Notes under the pieces: generated by a model
Seen by the model: only the letters and a program-made list of their open reading frames with translations
The model's database searches: none
Told to the model about the DNA's origin: nothing
Assembly (NCBI GenBank): GCA_030549205.1
Contig: JAUKTV010000003.1
Coordinates: 2,480,001 to 2,544,000, forward strand
DNA: 64,000 bases
Source of the DNA: Apiosordaria backusii
Taxonomy: Eukaryota; Ascomycota; Sordariomycetes; Sordariales; Lasiosphaeriaceae
Reading direction: 5' to 3'
Part shown: positions 12,561 through 21,426 of the stretch, piece after piece
Numbering within the stretch: position 1 is the stretch's first letter
Layout of the letters: every line of letters starts with the position of its first letter
Made by a program: the position numbers and the translations under genes

Positions 12561-12875
12561 TCACAGCCCGTACCCTCCGAACATAGGGCACCCAAGCAAC
12601 CAAGCCATCTCCGAATGCGCAATCCTCTCACTCACATGGCGGGAATTACGTGCACACGGCTGCTGCCCCTCGCCCGACTCCGCGGTGCCCGCTATGTCCC
12701 GTTTGCCGAGAAGATGTGATATGAAGGTCACGAAGTTGCGATATTCTGCAAGCCGCTCAGCGCCACCAATCTGATAGTCAAGCACCCCGCAGCAACCGGA
12801 AGCCTGTGTAACACCCGCCCTTCCATCCCCTCCATCTCCGCCATACTTCCTGCCTGTTGTTATCACCGTCACCAT
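12561..12875 (-). CDS. Unassigned open frame, 104 aa
   Basis: ATG at 12875, stop at 12561. It contains a gene-like stretch (AEYRNFVTFISHLLGKRDI) with C-ending codons. A GTACGG donor-like site lies just before the stop, so it could be a 5' exon of the 12.4-11.0 kb minus-strand gene. No family is recognised. Confidence 0.22.
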   Translation of the reverse strand: MVTVITTGRKYGGDGGDGRAGVTQASGCCGVLDYQIGGAERLAEYRNFVTFISHLLGKRDIAGTAESGEGQQPCARNSRHVSERIAHSEMAWLLGCPMFGGYGL

Positions 12876-15429
12876 GATGATGTTGGTGACAAAACAATTC
12901 CTAGACCGCCGGATGCTAAGGGACGGAACCAGTAACTTCTTTCCGATGTCTGGGGCCCTTTCCCGACGACGACCATGATGGTGTCAGTGTGCCTCGGGGG
13001 AAAGCGTGACCGCTTCAAGCAAAGAGTTCGACCAATGTTCCCAAGGTGGGCAGTTGGGGTCAAGGCTGGTGTTACACATACACAAGAGCTGCCCGGTCTC
13101 ACAGAATCAGGCTGTTGGGTCCCAAGGGCGCACACTCGGCATGGAGTTTTGCAACCGTTATCTCCAGATTGACTGACACTCGCTCGAACCCCATGTGCTA
13201 CGGCTTTATGATCCGAAGCGGACCTTTCTCCGAACACTTGTCCTACGCTTCTTTCTTTTTTCTTGCTCTTCCAAGCTCCCATTGCTCCTTCGGCATGGTG
13301 TTGACGCCACGTGCGGACTACTCGGACTTGGGCACTGGAATAGAAGCTCCGCTCCCACTTCAGAGCAAGTTTGGCTCGGAGACTTGTCGGGGCCCGCAGA
13401 TTCGTGCTTTGTGACTTTTGAACAGACATCGCGAGCTGAAAACCGAAGACTCGATTGCTCAAGGGGAATTCGGCAAACTTATATATCTTCAAGTGAATGC
13501 CAACAATGTAAGAGTAAGAATCTCATATATCTCATCATAACGTAAGACCCAACGCAGTGGAACCACCGACCCCAAAATCACAGTCAGAACCCAATCTTAT
13601 CTTGATCTCTATCTATCTCACCCATCATCTCAGCTGAAGAAGGCAAAGCAAAGAATTTTGGGGGCAGAACAGAGGGTAAGGTGTGCGACGGTGTCCCTCT
13701 GTGGAGCTGCGGCTGAAGTAGACCAAGAGCCCAAAGTTCACCGATACATCGCAGAAATCAGCCCCCAATCACAACTCTTAACATTGCAGTTGACACCACG
13801 CCCTTCCCGGCAACTGCCAACATGTGTACTCTGATCTTTCCAACCCTCTCGTTCGCCAGCTCGCAACTCTCACGGTTGAAAGTTCCGCAGAGGCTCGGAA
13901 TTTATCCAACTTCTCGGGACATCTAACCAAGATACCAGAGCATGAATTATAGGTAATTACATCATAAATTCGCTCAACAGCCACGAGAACTGGAAGGAAG
14001 CACGACACAGGGCTTAGCTCGCGCTGTTGTGCTATTTGACCGCATAGACACGGAAAATAGATAAAAGAGACATGAGGTTGTAAGGAGCCTGCAGGTGGTA
14101 TATGCAGTGTTACTCTCCACCGTTTTCCATTTCCTCCCCATTTTATATAGCCCTCGTGACAACCTTTTGAGGGGAATGTAACCCAGCCCATCGGGCAGGC
14201 AGACGGATATATCGCGGCCTACCTACCATGGACTGATGTTGGAAAGTTGCGGTGAAGGGGCGTATTCAAGAGATAGGTATACGTTTGGGGTGAAGAGAGG
14301 GTAGCGGGACCATCAGGGCGAGGCTGTGCAAGAAGCGAACAGCTGGTTCATGTTGAGAGTGTATAGCCAAGCCGCGTCATTGAACTGGGATGAAGACGAG
14401 GCATATCGCCTGTTCCGGAGTATCGTATTGAAAAGGCTTCGGAAGAAGGGCAGTTAGGGGAGTGTCGTAAATATCGTTTATGCCAGCCGGTGTGGTACCT
14501 AGTTTGACGATGGAATTCGGTTGTGTAACTGTGCGGATTTGTTCCGCTCAGGCTTGACACAACATCAACTCAAACTGAGTGAAGGTTTGCAGGATGTATC
14601 AGTGAGTGGAGAGAGGAGTTTTGCAGGAGGAAACGTTACTTGCTTGTGGGGAGGGTATTGAAAATAGAGGGTTAATATATGTAAGGCTGTTAGTGGAAGC
14701 ATAACTGCCTTGTTAAGAAGGTGAGGGAGGAGGTAGGGTTAAGTTCGGTGTGTTGAGTGGGTTGGTTGGTGGACAGACTTGGAGGTAGACATCACTGGTA
14801 AAGAAATGGGTTGACAAAGACCGGTCTGTGATGCGTTGTGATCCTGGTGCGAGGTTCATGAAAATACCTCAGTTATGCATATTGGTTTGAAAGGTATCCT
14901 CTATGCTCCAGTTAAAGGACCAAGAGACTGTTTGTTGATTATCTTCAAAATATAGGTATGTGAACTCATCATAAGTCTTGTGTCTCTCAAGAAGCGGCGC
15001 AACAGTGAGTACCTAGATATAGACTGATACAAGAGCATTGTTCAGGTCAATGAAACATAACTCGAACTTCAAGTTCAACCTGGTAGCACTTGACGTCCAA
15101 AGTTCAACAAACATGGGTTAAGTTTACAAGAAAGGAGAGGGCTCAGCGGCTGAATGTTGAACTTGATAAGGGGCTAGGCAGCGATTGTAGCTCTCACCAC
15201 GCCTCCTACCTATATTAACCGAGTGGGGTTCAAATACTACTGAACTATTACTCAGAATCTTGTCATCCCTGGAACCCAACAGTGAACATCAATCGGATTG
15301 TCTTGTATTAGCTCATGCTTTAGGTAGGTATAAACATTTTTATATGTATGCAGCGAAGTGCTCGCATGATATGAGCAGCCAAGTACATAATTAGAGCCTT
15401 TTTATACCTCTGAATGCAACTAATGCTAC
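12876..15429. other. Intergenic, no gene recognised
   Basis: I see no gene that can be supported. A 137-codon minus-strand frame (14191-13778) and a 207-codon one (13492-12869) have neutral codon use and no motif. The last kilobase is AT-richer and carries many short open frames only. Confidence 0.45.
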
Positions 15430-16279
15430 CTAGTTGTCTTCCTTCCTGTCCGAGTGATTCTCATCTCTGCTTCTGTCCCGGCCGAGCGGCACATCCAGCT
15501 CCCTATAACCAGAGTCCTCACTTATTTCCTGATGCCCAGAATCCTCACTGACTTCCTGATATCGGTTCTCTGGGTCCATATCACATGTCCCAGACTCAAT
15601 AGCTGTTGCCTCTTCTGGACTTAGGTTCTAGTCTATCTCCCCTGTAGAATCCCCGTACAACGTTTGTGCCCCCTGGGATCCAACATTGCCATCCTCTTCT
15701 GGTGTAGGGTTCACAAATGTCTCTCCCGCGGACGTCCCATCCAGCTCTCCTTTCCCCTGTGACTCTATATCCTCCCGATGTTTGTCTTTTCCGCCAGGCT
15801 TCGATCGTTTCGCAGATGAACATTTCCAGCAGATCATGACCAGAAACGCGATGGCCAAGCTTGCGGCGACAGCGCCCTCTATGATACCGATCAGAAACGG
15901 TCTGGTGCGGAAAGTTCTACGTTACTGCTTGAAGCGGCTGGTTTAGGTGCAGGCTTCGAGGTTGAAGTGGCGCCGGAAATGGGTGGAAGTGTCTGGGTCG
16001 GTATCGTATCCACGTTTTTGTTCCAAGAATTCTTACAGTACCGATTGTATCTTGCAAACACAATTTCCACCACCACCTGAAGACTCAGTGAAGCGCAACT
16101 CATACAATCCATCAATTCGCGTTGTTCAAAGTCGGGGGACGGGTTGCAATCTCCAGGTTGTCTTATGACAGCTTGTGCATATTCGAATGCTGTGGCTATA
16201 TAGACGACCGAGGTTAGCGAGTTGCATAACACACAGTGAATGAGAGACGTACAGCATATATCACATTTCTCGAACAGTA
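15430..16279 (-). pseudogene. Cys-rich single-pass membrane protein gene, interrupted
   Basis: Visible parts in order are: a short exon 16279-16253; an intron 16252-16196 (GTACGT, branch GCTAAC, TAG); an ectodomain with the Cys pattern C-STAFEYAQAV-C-NP-MDCMSC-NRYC; a Ser/Pro/Thr stalk; a transmembrane helix near LAIAFLVMICW; and a basic, then acidic, cytosolic tail. Between stalk and helix the frame shifts. A 47-nt intron (15925-15879) would bridge it, or it is an indel. An in-frame TAG at 15630-15628 precedes 65 further open codons ending at 15432-15430, with a tandem repeat SEDSGHQEISEDSGY, so it looks like a premature stop. The 5' exon with the signal peptide is unresolved. The ectodomain resembles one module of the protein at 29280-31834. 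It is either a young pseudogene or a gene with unusual splicing. Confidence 0.5.
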
Positions 16280-16865
16280 CTGAGATGTCAGATACTCGTA
16301 TAGGTACTTCTGTTTGTCGTTTTTTATAAGAAAGACGTATATCCATCTTAAACGTACACAACTAGATTCGCTGCTTTTGAAGCAAAGTCAGAGGAGACAA
16401 AATTGTTGAAGGTCATCGTGGAGAGATATGAGACCAAATTCCAGTTCTTATTCTGTGAAGGTTAGTAGTCTTAAGTGAGCAATGAATCTTCGAAGACTTG
16501 GCAGCTGAAAATATCTAATTGATCTCCCAGGCTGCCGCTGTTACACTACTATCACAGGCTGCATATGAGGCTGCTTGTATGGGGGCCGAATCGCATGACG
16601 AATCAAGGTCGATGAAGGTAAATTAACGATCGACAAACACGATGGTGGTGCAAAGAGTAGACTTACTAGTAAGCTTACCATCCGGAGGCAGCTTATCTCT
16701 GTACTTCAAGCACAACTGAGGCCGCTCAGGGGTTGTTCTCGCAGTTGTAATATACTCCTCCCGCGGCATCTACCTGGATTCTTTTACTGAAATAGCAAAG
16801 AAAATATAATACTCATCCATTTCTATGTAGCCTGGGAGCAAAGTACATGACCTCAGGGGCAAAAC

Positions 16866-17018
16866 ATGTTCTCCCGCCTTGTCAGCCCCCTTTCTCGCCT
16901 CAGACTGACTATCACCCCGTACACGCCTAACAACTTCAACACCTCAAGAATCCACATTCTCATCCTCCGCAGTTCGCCTTTGAGAAGGCCATCAGAGAAA
17001 GGAGGAAACACAGATTAG
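16866..17018 (+). CDS. Short open frame with mitochondrial-presequence-like peptide, 50 aa
   Basis: ATG at 16866 and stop at 17018. The peptide opens MFSRLVSPLSRLRLTITPYT and is rich in Arg, Ser and Leu with no acidic residue until residue 44, as expected of a mitochondrial targeting sequence. Codon use is C-ending and gene-like. No mature domain follows in any frame that I can splice to it, so it may be an orphaned first exon or chance. It ends 87 nt before the 3' end of the 5S rRNA gene on the other strand. Confidence 0.22.
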   Translation: MFSRLVSPLSRLRLTITPYTPNNFNTSRIHILILRSSPLRRPSEKGGNTD

Positions 17019-17105
17019 GATATTGCTGTCCCCGCATCAAGTAACCCCTTGATGCCCCTAAAGTGGACACAGAGTGGACCCAAAGTGGAACAAAAAACAC
17101 CAAAA

Positions 17106-17224
17106 ACATACAACACCAGGGATTCCCCAGTGGTCACCCACCTGAGTACTGGTCTGGCCGTCAGTAGCTTATCTAGGGGAGAGCGGACGGGATCCCGAGT
17201 TCTCTACTGCGTATGGTCGTATGT
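17106..17224 (-). rRNA. 5S ribosomal RNA, copy 1 (119 nt)
   Basis: Read from the minus strand, the 119-nt segment begins ACATACGACCATAC, carries the conserved CGGGATCCCGTCCGCTCTCC block and GTGGGTGACCACTGGGGAAT, and ends GTGTTGTATGT, pairing with the 5' end as helix I. Helix II is perfectly paired (CAGTAG with CTACTG). A T-run immediately 3' (plus-strand A-run at 17093-17106) is a Pol III terminator. It stands alone, not in the rDNA, as in Neurospora-type genomes. No clear TATA box is seen upstream; the nearest AT-rich motif is TGTAAA around -25. Confidence 0.93.
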
Positions 17225-17716
17225 GATTGTGATGCTTTGATTCAGGGTTTACAAAGGTTCAGAGAAGTGTCAGTGTAAGCGTGGTGCAGCGTGAGCTCAT
17301 CCCCTGAGCTCTCATAACTGTCTTGCATGTGGTCATCTCTTCTGTTCACACGCAAGAGTACCTCTCGATTAGCATGAGATTCAGGTTGCTGTATTGTAGG
17401 TTAGTTGGTGGCTGATGAGAATTAGAGGTGGATGATAGTGGCTCAGGGGTAATCAGGGGTACCTGGCTGAAGTCTGGGCAACACAACGAGAGCTGGCCAT
17501 CTTCGAGCAGAAAGACCCGTGACAGAGAATGTACTTTGACGATCCGGAGAATAGTATAAAGCAGTCTAGGTACCTAGGTAGGTATACTTTCGACGATCGA
17601 ACTCCTCCGGCCAATGTCGAAGCCTTACATAAAGACGACAACTGCAACCCCCACCGAAGACCACAACGCTTAGCGGTGTTCAAGAACAAAGAAGTCTTCC
17701 AGCGGATTGTTCTATG
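17225..17716. other. Intergenic, no gene recognised
   Basis: Upstream flank of 5S copy 1. I see no gene. Short palindromic CTAGGTACCTAG-like sequence occurs near 17568. Confidence 0.4.
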
Positions 17717-18085
17717 ATATGAGAATAACAATGCTATTATCATTACATAAGCTGTAACCAGCATTCAGAACGTAGGTAGTAGAAACAAATGCAACGGAGG
17801 AGGTATCAACAACACCGTTGGTATGGCGAGACGATATGTATACCTACACAGATAAAATAACATGAGAATGAAAATGCTATTGCCTTGTAAGAAGAAGCAG
17901 TAAACAGCACTGAATATATATTTAGTAGAAACAAATATACCTAGCGAAGGAGGTCTAAACAACCCCATTGATATCGCCAGATGATGTGTATACTCACACA
18001 GATGAACTGCAACCCTCACAACACCCTTGGTATCGCCACAAGATGTATATACTCACACACACAAACTGTAAATCCCACAACCGCC
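17717..18085. repeat. Diverged direct repeat, unit about 148 bp, about 2.5 copies
   Basis: Units at about 17717-17861, 17862-18009 and a partial 18010-18085 share the order TGAGAAT, AATGCTAT, GTAGAAACAAAT, GGAGGT, then GGTATCGCCA-AGATGT-TATACTCACACA. Copies differ by substitutions and small indels. The array ends about 180 bp before the RING gene start, so it may lie in that gene's promoter. Confidence 0.65.
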
Positions 18086-18267
18086 ATGTTCAAATCCACC
18101 ATCACGTTCTCTCTAAATAACTCCCCCCTTCCTCCCCAAGAACCCCTGATTTCCCCCCCCCCATCATCAAACCATCCGTCCACAACAACAGCATCACCAA
18201 CACTTACTCCCACCACAGCCACTACCAACACAACACCACTCCCAACAACCAAAAAAAGGCCCAAACC

Positions 18268-19020
18268 ATGGCCTCCAAAAACCGTGAGTCCATCACCCTC
18301 TACTCCCAACTCAAACCCTTCCTCACCTCCCCACTAACAACCCTCATCCTCCCCCCCCTAGTCCCCTGCACCCTCTGCCTATCCGACTCAGAAATCCTCA
18401 CCCCCCTCACCCCCCGCTCGCTCCGCCCCACCGCCCTAGAAGGAGTAGTCCTCTTCTGCGGGCACATAACCTGCAAACCCTGCTTCCAGCTCTGGCACGA
18501 CACCGTCCGCCCCAAAGCCACCTACCCCCCCGAAACTTACCACCCCACCCACCCCACCCAACCCCCCTCCGTCCCCTGCCCCGTCTGCCGCCGCCCGTTA
18601 GACTTTTCCGACGCCGGCTTTTGCAGGCACGTCCTCTTTGCTGCCCCCCTGATCCCCCCTTCTGGCGTCCCCTTGACTCTAAATGAGGGTGGGGAGATAC
18701 CCACGCATTGCTCTGATTGCAGGGTGTGGAGGGGGAGGAAGTTGGGGGAGTTGATCGCGGCGTGCAGAGCGAGGGGGGTGACTACTGCGGAGGGGTTGGA
18801 GGGGGAGGTTAGACGGGAGGAGAGGGTCAAGTTTTTGGAGGAGGAGATTGCCTTGGTTTTTCCTTGGGTCGTGCAGGAGGAGCAGGGGAGGGAGGACCCG
18901 GTTGGGTTTGTGGAGGGGGAGGTTAGGAACGAGATGGAGGGCGAGGAGCCGACGTGGGCTGGGCCTAGTGAGGAGGCTACGGGGAGGGAGTTTGGGGAGA
19001 GGAGGGGGTTTATGAGGTAA
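18268..19020 (+). CDS. RING-finger protein, 250 aa (probable E3 ubiquitin ligase)
   Basis: Intronless frame with ATG at 18268 in good context (ACCATGG). Zinc ligands are visible as C34-x2-C37, C64-x-H66-x2-C69-x2-C72 and C104-x2-C107. The long last spacer of 31 residues is Pro/His/Thr-rich. This is the C3HC4 RING arrangement, and such proteins usually recruit E2 enzymes for ubiquitin transfer. Residues after 120 form an acidic, Glu/Gly-rich helical tail without a known domain. The coding strand is strikingly C-rich in the first half and G-rich in the second, switching near 18690. The gene sits between the two 5S rRNA genes, downstream of the 148-bp repeat array. The substrate is unknown, and the lack of another domain leaves E3 activity an inference. 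Confidence 0.75.
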   Translation: MASKNRESITLYSQLKPFLTSPLTTLILPPLVPCTLCLSDSEILTPLTPRSLRPTALEGVVLFCGHITCKPCFQLWHDTVRPKATYPPETYHPTHPTQPPSVPCPVCRRPLDFSDAGFCRHVLFAAPLIPPSGVPLTLNEGGEIPTHCSDCRVWRGRKLGELIAACRARGVTTAEGLEGEVRREERVKFLEEEIALVFPWVVQEEQGREDPVGFVEGEVRNEMEGEEPTWAGPSEEATGREFGERRGFMR

Positions 19021-19704
19021 GGTAGGTTAGGAATTGGGGGGGGGTGATAGGTAAGATGAGGTAAGTAAGGTAGGTTAGGTAGGAGGGAGCTCTCCATATC
19101 TAGCTGAACTGGATATCTTGGCTATAAAGGTATGTTTGGTGGGTGGGATAGTGGATGATCTGAAAATACTATAAAATAATAAAAAAATTTAAAACTTGAA
19201 AAACATTGTGCCCCATTTCGTCTGTGTGAGATGTGATTTGTGCATGTACGTATGTATCTACATTGTAAGATGCATTCGATGATACCTTGAACAGTTACTC
19301 CGACAGTGTGTCGATTATCGATTATCGTATGCTTTGTGCTTATTTTGTAGGTTTGTACCACTCTTTTATGTTCAATCTTCATGCCCCTTACTTCTAGCTT
19401 TTTGTCCCCTTTGCATATCATGGATGTCTTCTTTGCCACAGTTACTCGGATTGATCTTTGTATATTGTGCAACGAAGGGTCAGTCTTGGTGCGTTACCAA
19501 TAAATACATCAGCTACCTCACTTGAAGTTCCAAGAAGACGTCAGTTATTCAGAAAGCAGTAACTTCAAACCTACCACAACCTTAAAACTTCCATCAACTT
19601 ACCTCCCCAGCTAACCAATATATACACCAACAAAAAAAAACAGAAAAACAATAAGAAATCAACACAACCCAAAGATGAAAATGAATAGAAAAGCAAAAAG
19701 ACAT
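19021..19704. other. Intergenic, no gene recognised
   Basis: GT/AG-rich then AT-rich DNA between the RING gene and 5S copy 2. Open frames up to 116 codons (minus strand) have no motif. Probably 3' UTR of the RING gene plus spacer. Confidence 0.4.
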
Positions 19705-19823
19705 ACATACAACACCGAGGATTCCCCAGTGGTCACCCACCTGAGTACTAGTTCAGCGGTCAATTGTTTCACTAGGGGAGAGTGGACGGGATCCCGTGCT
19801 TTCAACTGCCTATGGTCGTATGT
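19705..19823 (-). rRNA. 5S ribosomal RNA, copy 2 (119 nt)
   Basis: Same length and orientation as the copy at 17106-17224 but clearly diverged. It begins ACATACGACCATAGGCAG, keeps CGGGATCCCGTCC and GTGGGTGACCACTGGGGAAT, and closes helix I with GTTGTATGT. Helix II pairs as CAGTTG with CAATTG (one G-U), covarying with copy 1. It has a T5 terminator directly 3' and a TATATAA box about 25-31 nt upstream of +1. It is likely an expressed isotype of the dispersed 5S family. Confidence 0.93.
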
Positions 19824-19847
19824 GATAGATCTTGTCAAGATTGGAGG

Positions 19848-19854
19848 TTATATA
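19848..19854 (-). promoter_or_regulatory. TATA box of 5S rRNA copy 2
   Basis: On the minus strand TATATAA lies 25-31 nt upstream of the first base of the 5S gene. Upstream TATA-like elements at this distance are known to be needed for Neurospora 5S transcription. Confidence 0.6.
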
Positions 19855-20110
19855 TCACTTCAATCTGTGGAAGCAGACACAAGATACGGGCAGACCGCCA
19901 ACGCTGGATACACGCCTGTCATTATTAGGGAGGAACTTTGTCTACACCTATACCCAGGGTTGGAAATCCTAGCGTGTGACTTGCTAACCAAATAGGGTAT
20001 AAAAGACAGGATTTTATCGAAATTGCCTCAGTGTCTGAGTACCTGAAAAAGACTACTTTTCCTATATAAAATACAGGAAACTCCGCTCTGCTCCGCATTG
20101 GAGGCAGGCA

Positions 20111-20124
20111 TAAATTTTTATTAT

Positions 20125-20158
<34 letters not shown>

Positions 20159-20210
20159 TATATATATATATATAATAATATATATATTAATATTAATAAT
20201 ATTTATAACG
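20111..20210. repeat. AT microsatellite, (TAA)n and (TA)n
   Basis: About 100 bp of alternating TAA/TTA and TA repeats with almost no G or C. Directly followed by a GC-rich CGCTCG block, a sharp composition break. Confidence 0.95.
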
Positions 20211-20297
20211 TACAGAGGTAGGCTCGCGCGGCTTGGCTCGCTCGCTTCGCTCGCTCGCAAAGCCGACTGCTCGCCTCCCTCTGCACGCTGCGCGTGC

Positions 20298-20340
20298 AAC
20301 CCTAACCCTGGGCCGGGTCACGTGGTAGGTCACGTGACCT
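20298..20340. repeat. Telomere-like repeat and CACGTG palindrome
   Basis: AACCCTAACCCTG (two telomere-type units, CCCTAA) at 20298-20309 is followed by a CACGTG at 20319-20324 and a perfect 14-bp palindrome AGGTCACGTGACCT at 20327-20340. CACGTG is the E-box bound by bHLH proteins. No gene start is adjacent. Confidence 0.5.
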
Positions 20341-20399
20341 GGCCAGCCGCAGTGCCCTCCCACGGCTACTGGCCTCAACGGCTCTCCCAACAACCCTCC

Positions 20400-20472
20400 C
20401 AATTCAACCAGTTCTTCTAAATCCACCAGTTCTTCTAAATCCACCACTTCTTCCAATTCCATCAATTCCACT
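20400..20472. repeat. 18-bp minisatellite
   Basis: Roughly four imperfect copies of an 18-bp unit with core TTCTAAATCCACCAGTTC, the third and fourth copies more diverged. Confidence 0.8.
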
Positions 20473-20493
20473 GCCTACAGCTCTCACTGCCTT

Positions 20494-20580
20494 ACACCGG
20501 CACCGGCACTGGCACTGGCACCGGCACTGGCACTGGCACTGGCACCGGCACTGGCACTAGCCTTGGCACTGGCCTTGGCA
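20494..20580. repeat. Hexanucleotide (GGCACY)n minisatellite
   Basis: About 14 tandem copies of GGCACT/GGCACC, decaying to GCCTTG units at the right end. No convincing gene contains it. Confidence 0.9.
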
Positions 20581-20599
20581 TCACGTGTATACTCCACAA

Positions 20600-21076
20600 C
20601 GCTAAGCCTAAGGGCGGCCTGCCAAGAGTCCCAATTAGGAAAAAAATCATGGTCCCAGAAAACGATTTCTTGTGCGATCCGGAAATGGGAAGCAGATCAC
20701 AAATTTTGTGAACCTTCACAAGTTCAGGTACAAAATTTATGCCTGCCAAAGTACCTAAGTCATAATTGTCATTCTTAAAGTAGCCAGCTAATTGCAGTTA
20801 AGTTTAAATGGTAATATTGCTGTTATTGTTAGTTGCTTGCGACCGATACAGTCACGTGAGGGTAAGAAGTGCTGGGTTGGAGTGGTGTTGAGCAATGGGA
20901 GCAGCACTGGCCACCCATTTTAAGAGGTACCCCTGCCATAGAAATTGCTAGAAAAGTGACTTCGAATCTGGCCTTACGTGTGTGGCTGCCACAGATCAAC
21001 ATTCCCCCCCGACAATTTTGTGGGGCTTGTATCGCGCTAGGATTTATTTCCCTGGAGTAGGTGTATTGACGATTTA
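20600..21076. other. Intergenic, no gene recognised
   Basis: No gene supported. AT-richer in the middle, with a further CACGTG at about 20853. Confidence 0.4.
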
Positions 21077-21424
21077 CGAAGGCTGGGGCCAAAAGTGAAG
21101 AGACCATTTCGTTAAAGACCGCTGGGCCTGCACGGACCACACAGTATGTAGGCATACACCAACCCTAACCCTGCTATAGGCTTAAGCACAGTTTGAACTT
21201 CTTTCTCATCGCTGCACTTAAAAGATAAAGAAATTATAGTACTTTTACAAGCTTATTACTACTATAAGGCCTTTTTTACAGTACTTAAATACGTTGTAGT
21301 TGATTTTATCGGCATGCGACTGTTTAGTTGTTATTACAGTGTGAGTAGTAATCGGACCAGGGTCAAAATACTGTGCTTCTCTTCGCTAACAAAATGGTCT
21401 CTTCACTTTTGGCCCCAGCCTTCG
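21077..21424. mobile_element. MITE with 38-bp terminal inverted repeats, Tc1/mariner type, 348 bp
   Basis: The left end starts CGAAGGCTGGGGCCAAAAGT. The right end is its reverse complement ending at 21424. The ends match over 38 bp with one mismatch, and the first 33 bp are identical. Each end is flanked by TA (21075-21076 and 21425-21426), the target duplication expected of Tc1/mariner transposases. The interior is AT-rich with no coding capacity, so it is non-autonomous. Near-identity of the ends suggests fairly recent activity. A two-unit telomere-like motif lies inside at 21161-21172. Confidence 0.8.
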
Positions 21425-21426
21425 TA

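Noticed and set aside
20193..20471. Minus-strand frame with a Leu-Glu-Glu-Leu repeat
   Set aside because: It is translation of the 18-bp minisatellite joined to GC-rich simple sequence.
20400..20580. Regular repeats considered as a CRISPR array
   Set aside because: Units are contiguous without unique spacers, and the genome is eukaryotic.
20492..20749. Minus-strand frame ending in a Pro-Val repeat
   Set aside because: The repeat is just translation of the GGCACY minisatellite; the rest has no gene-like features.
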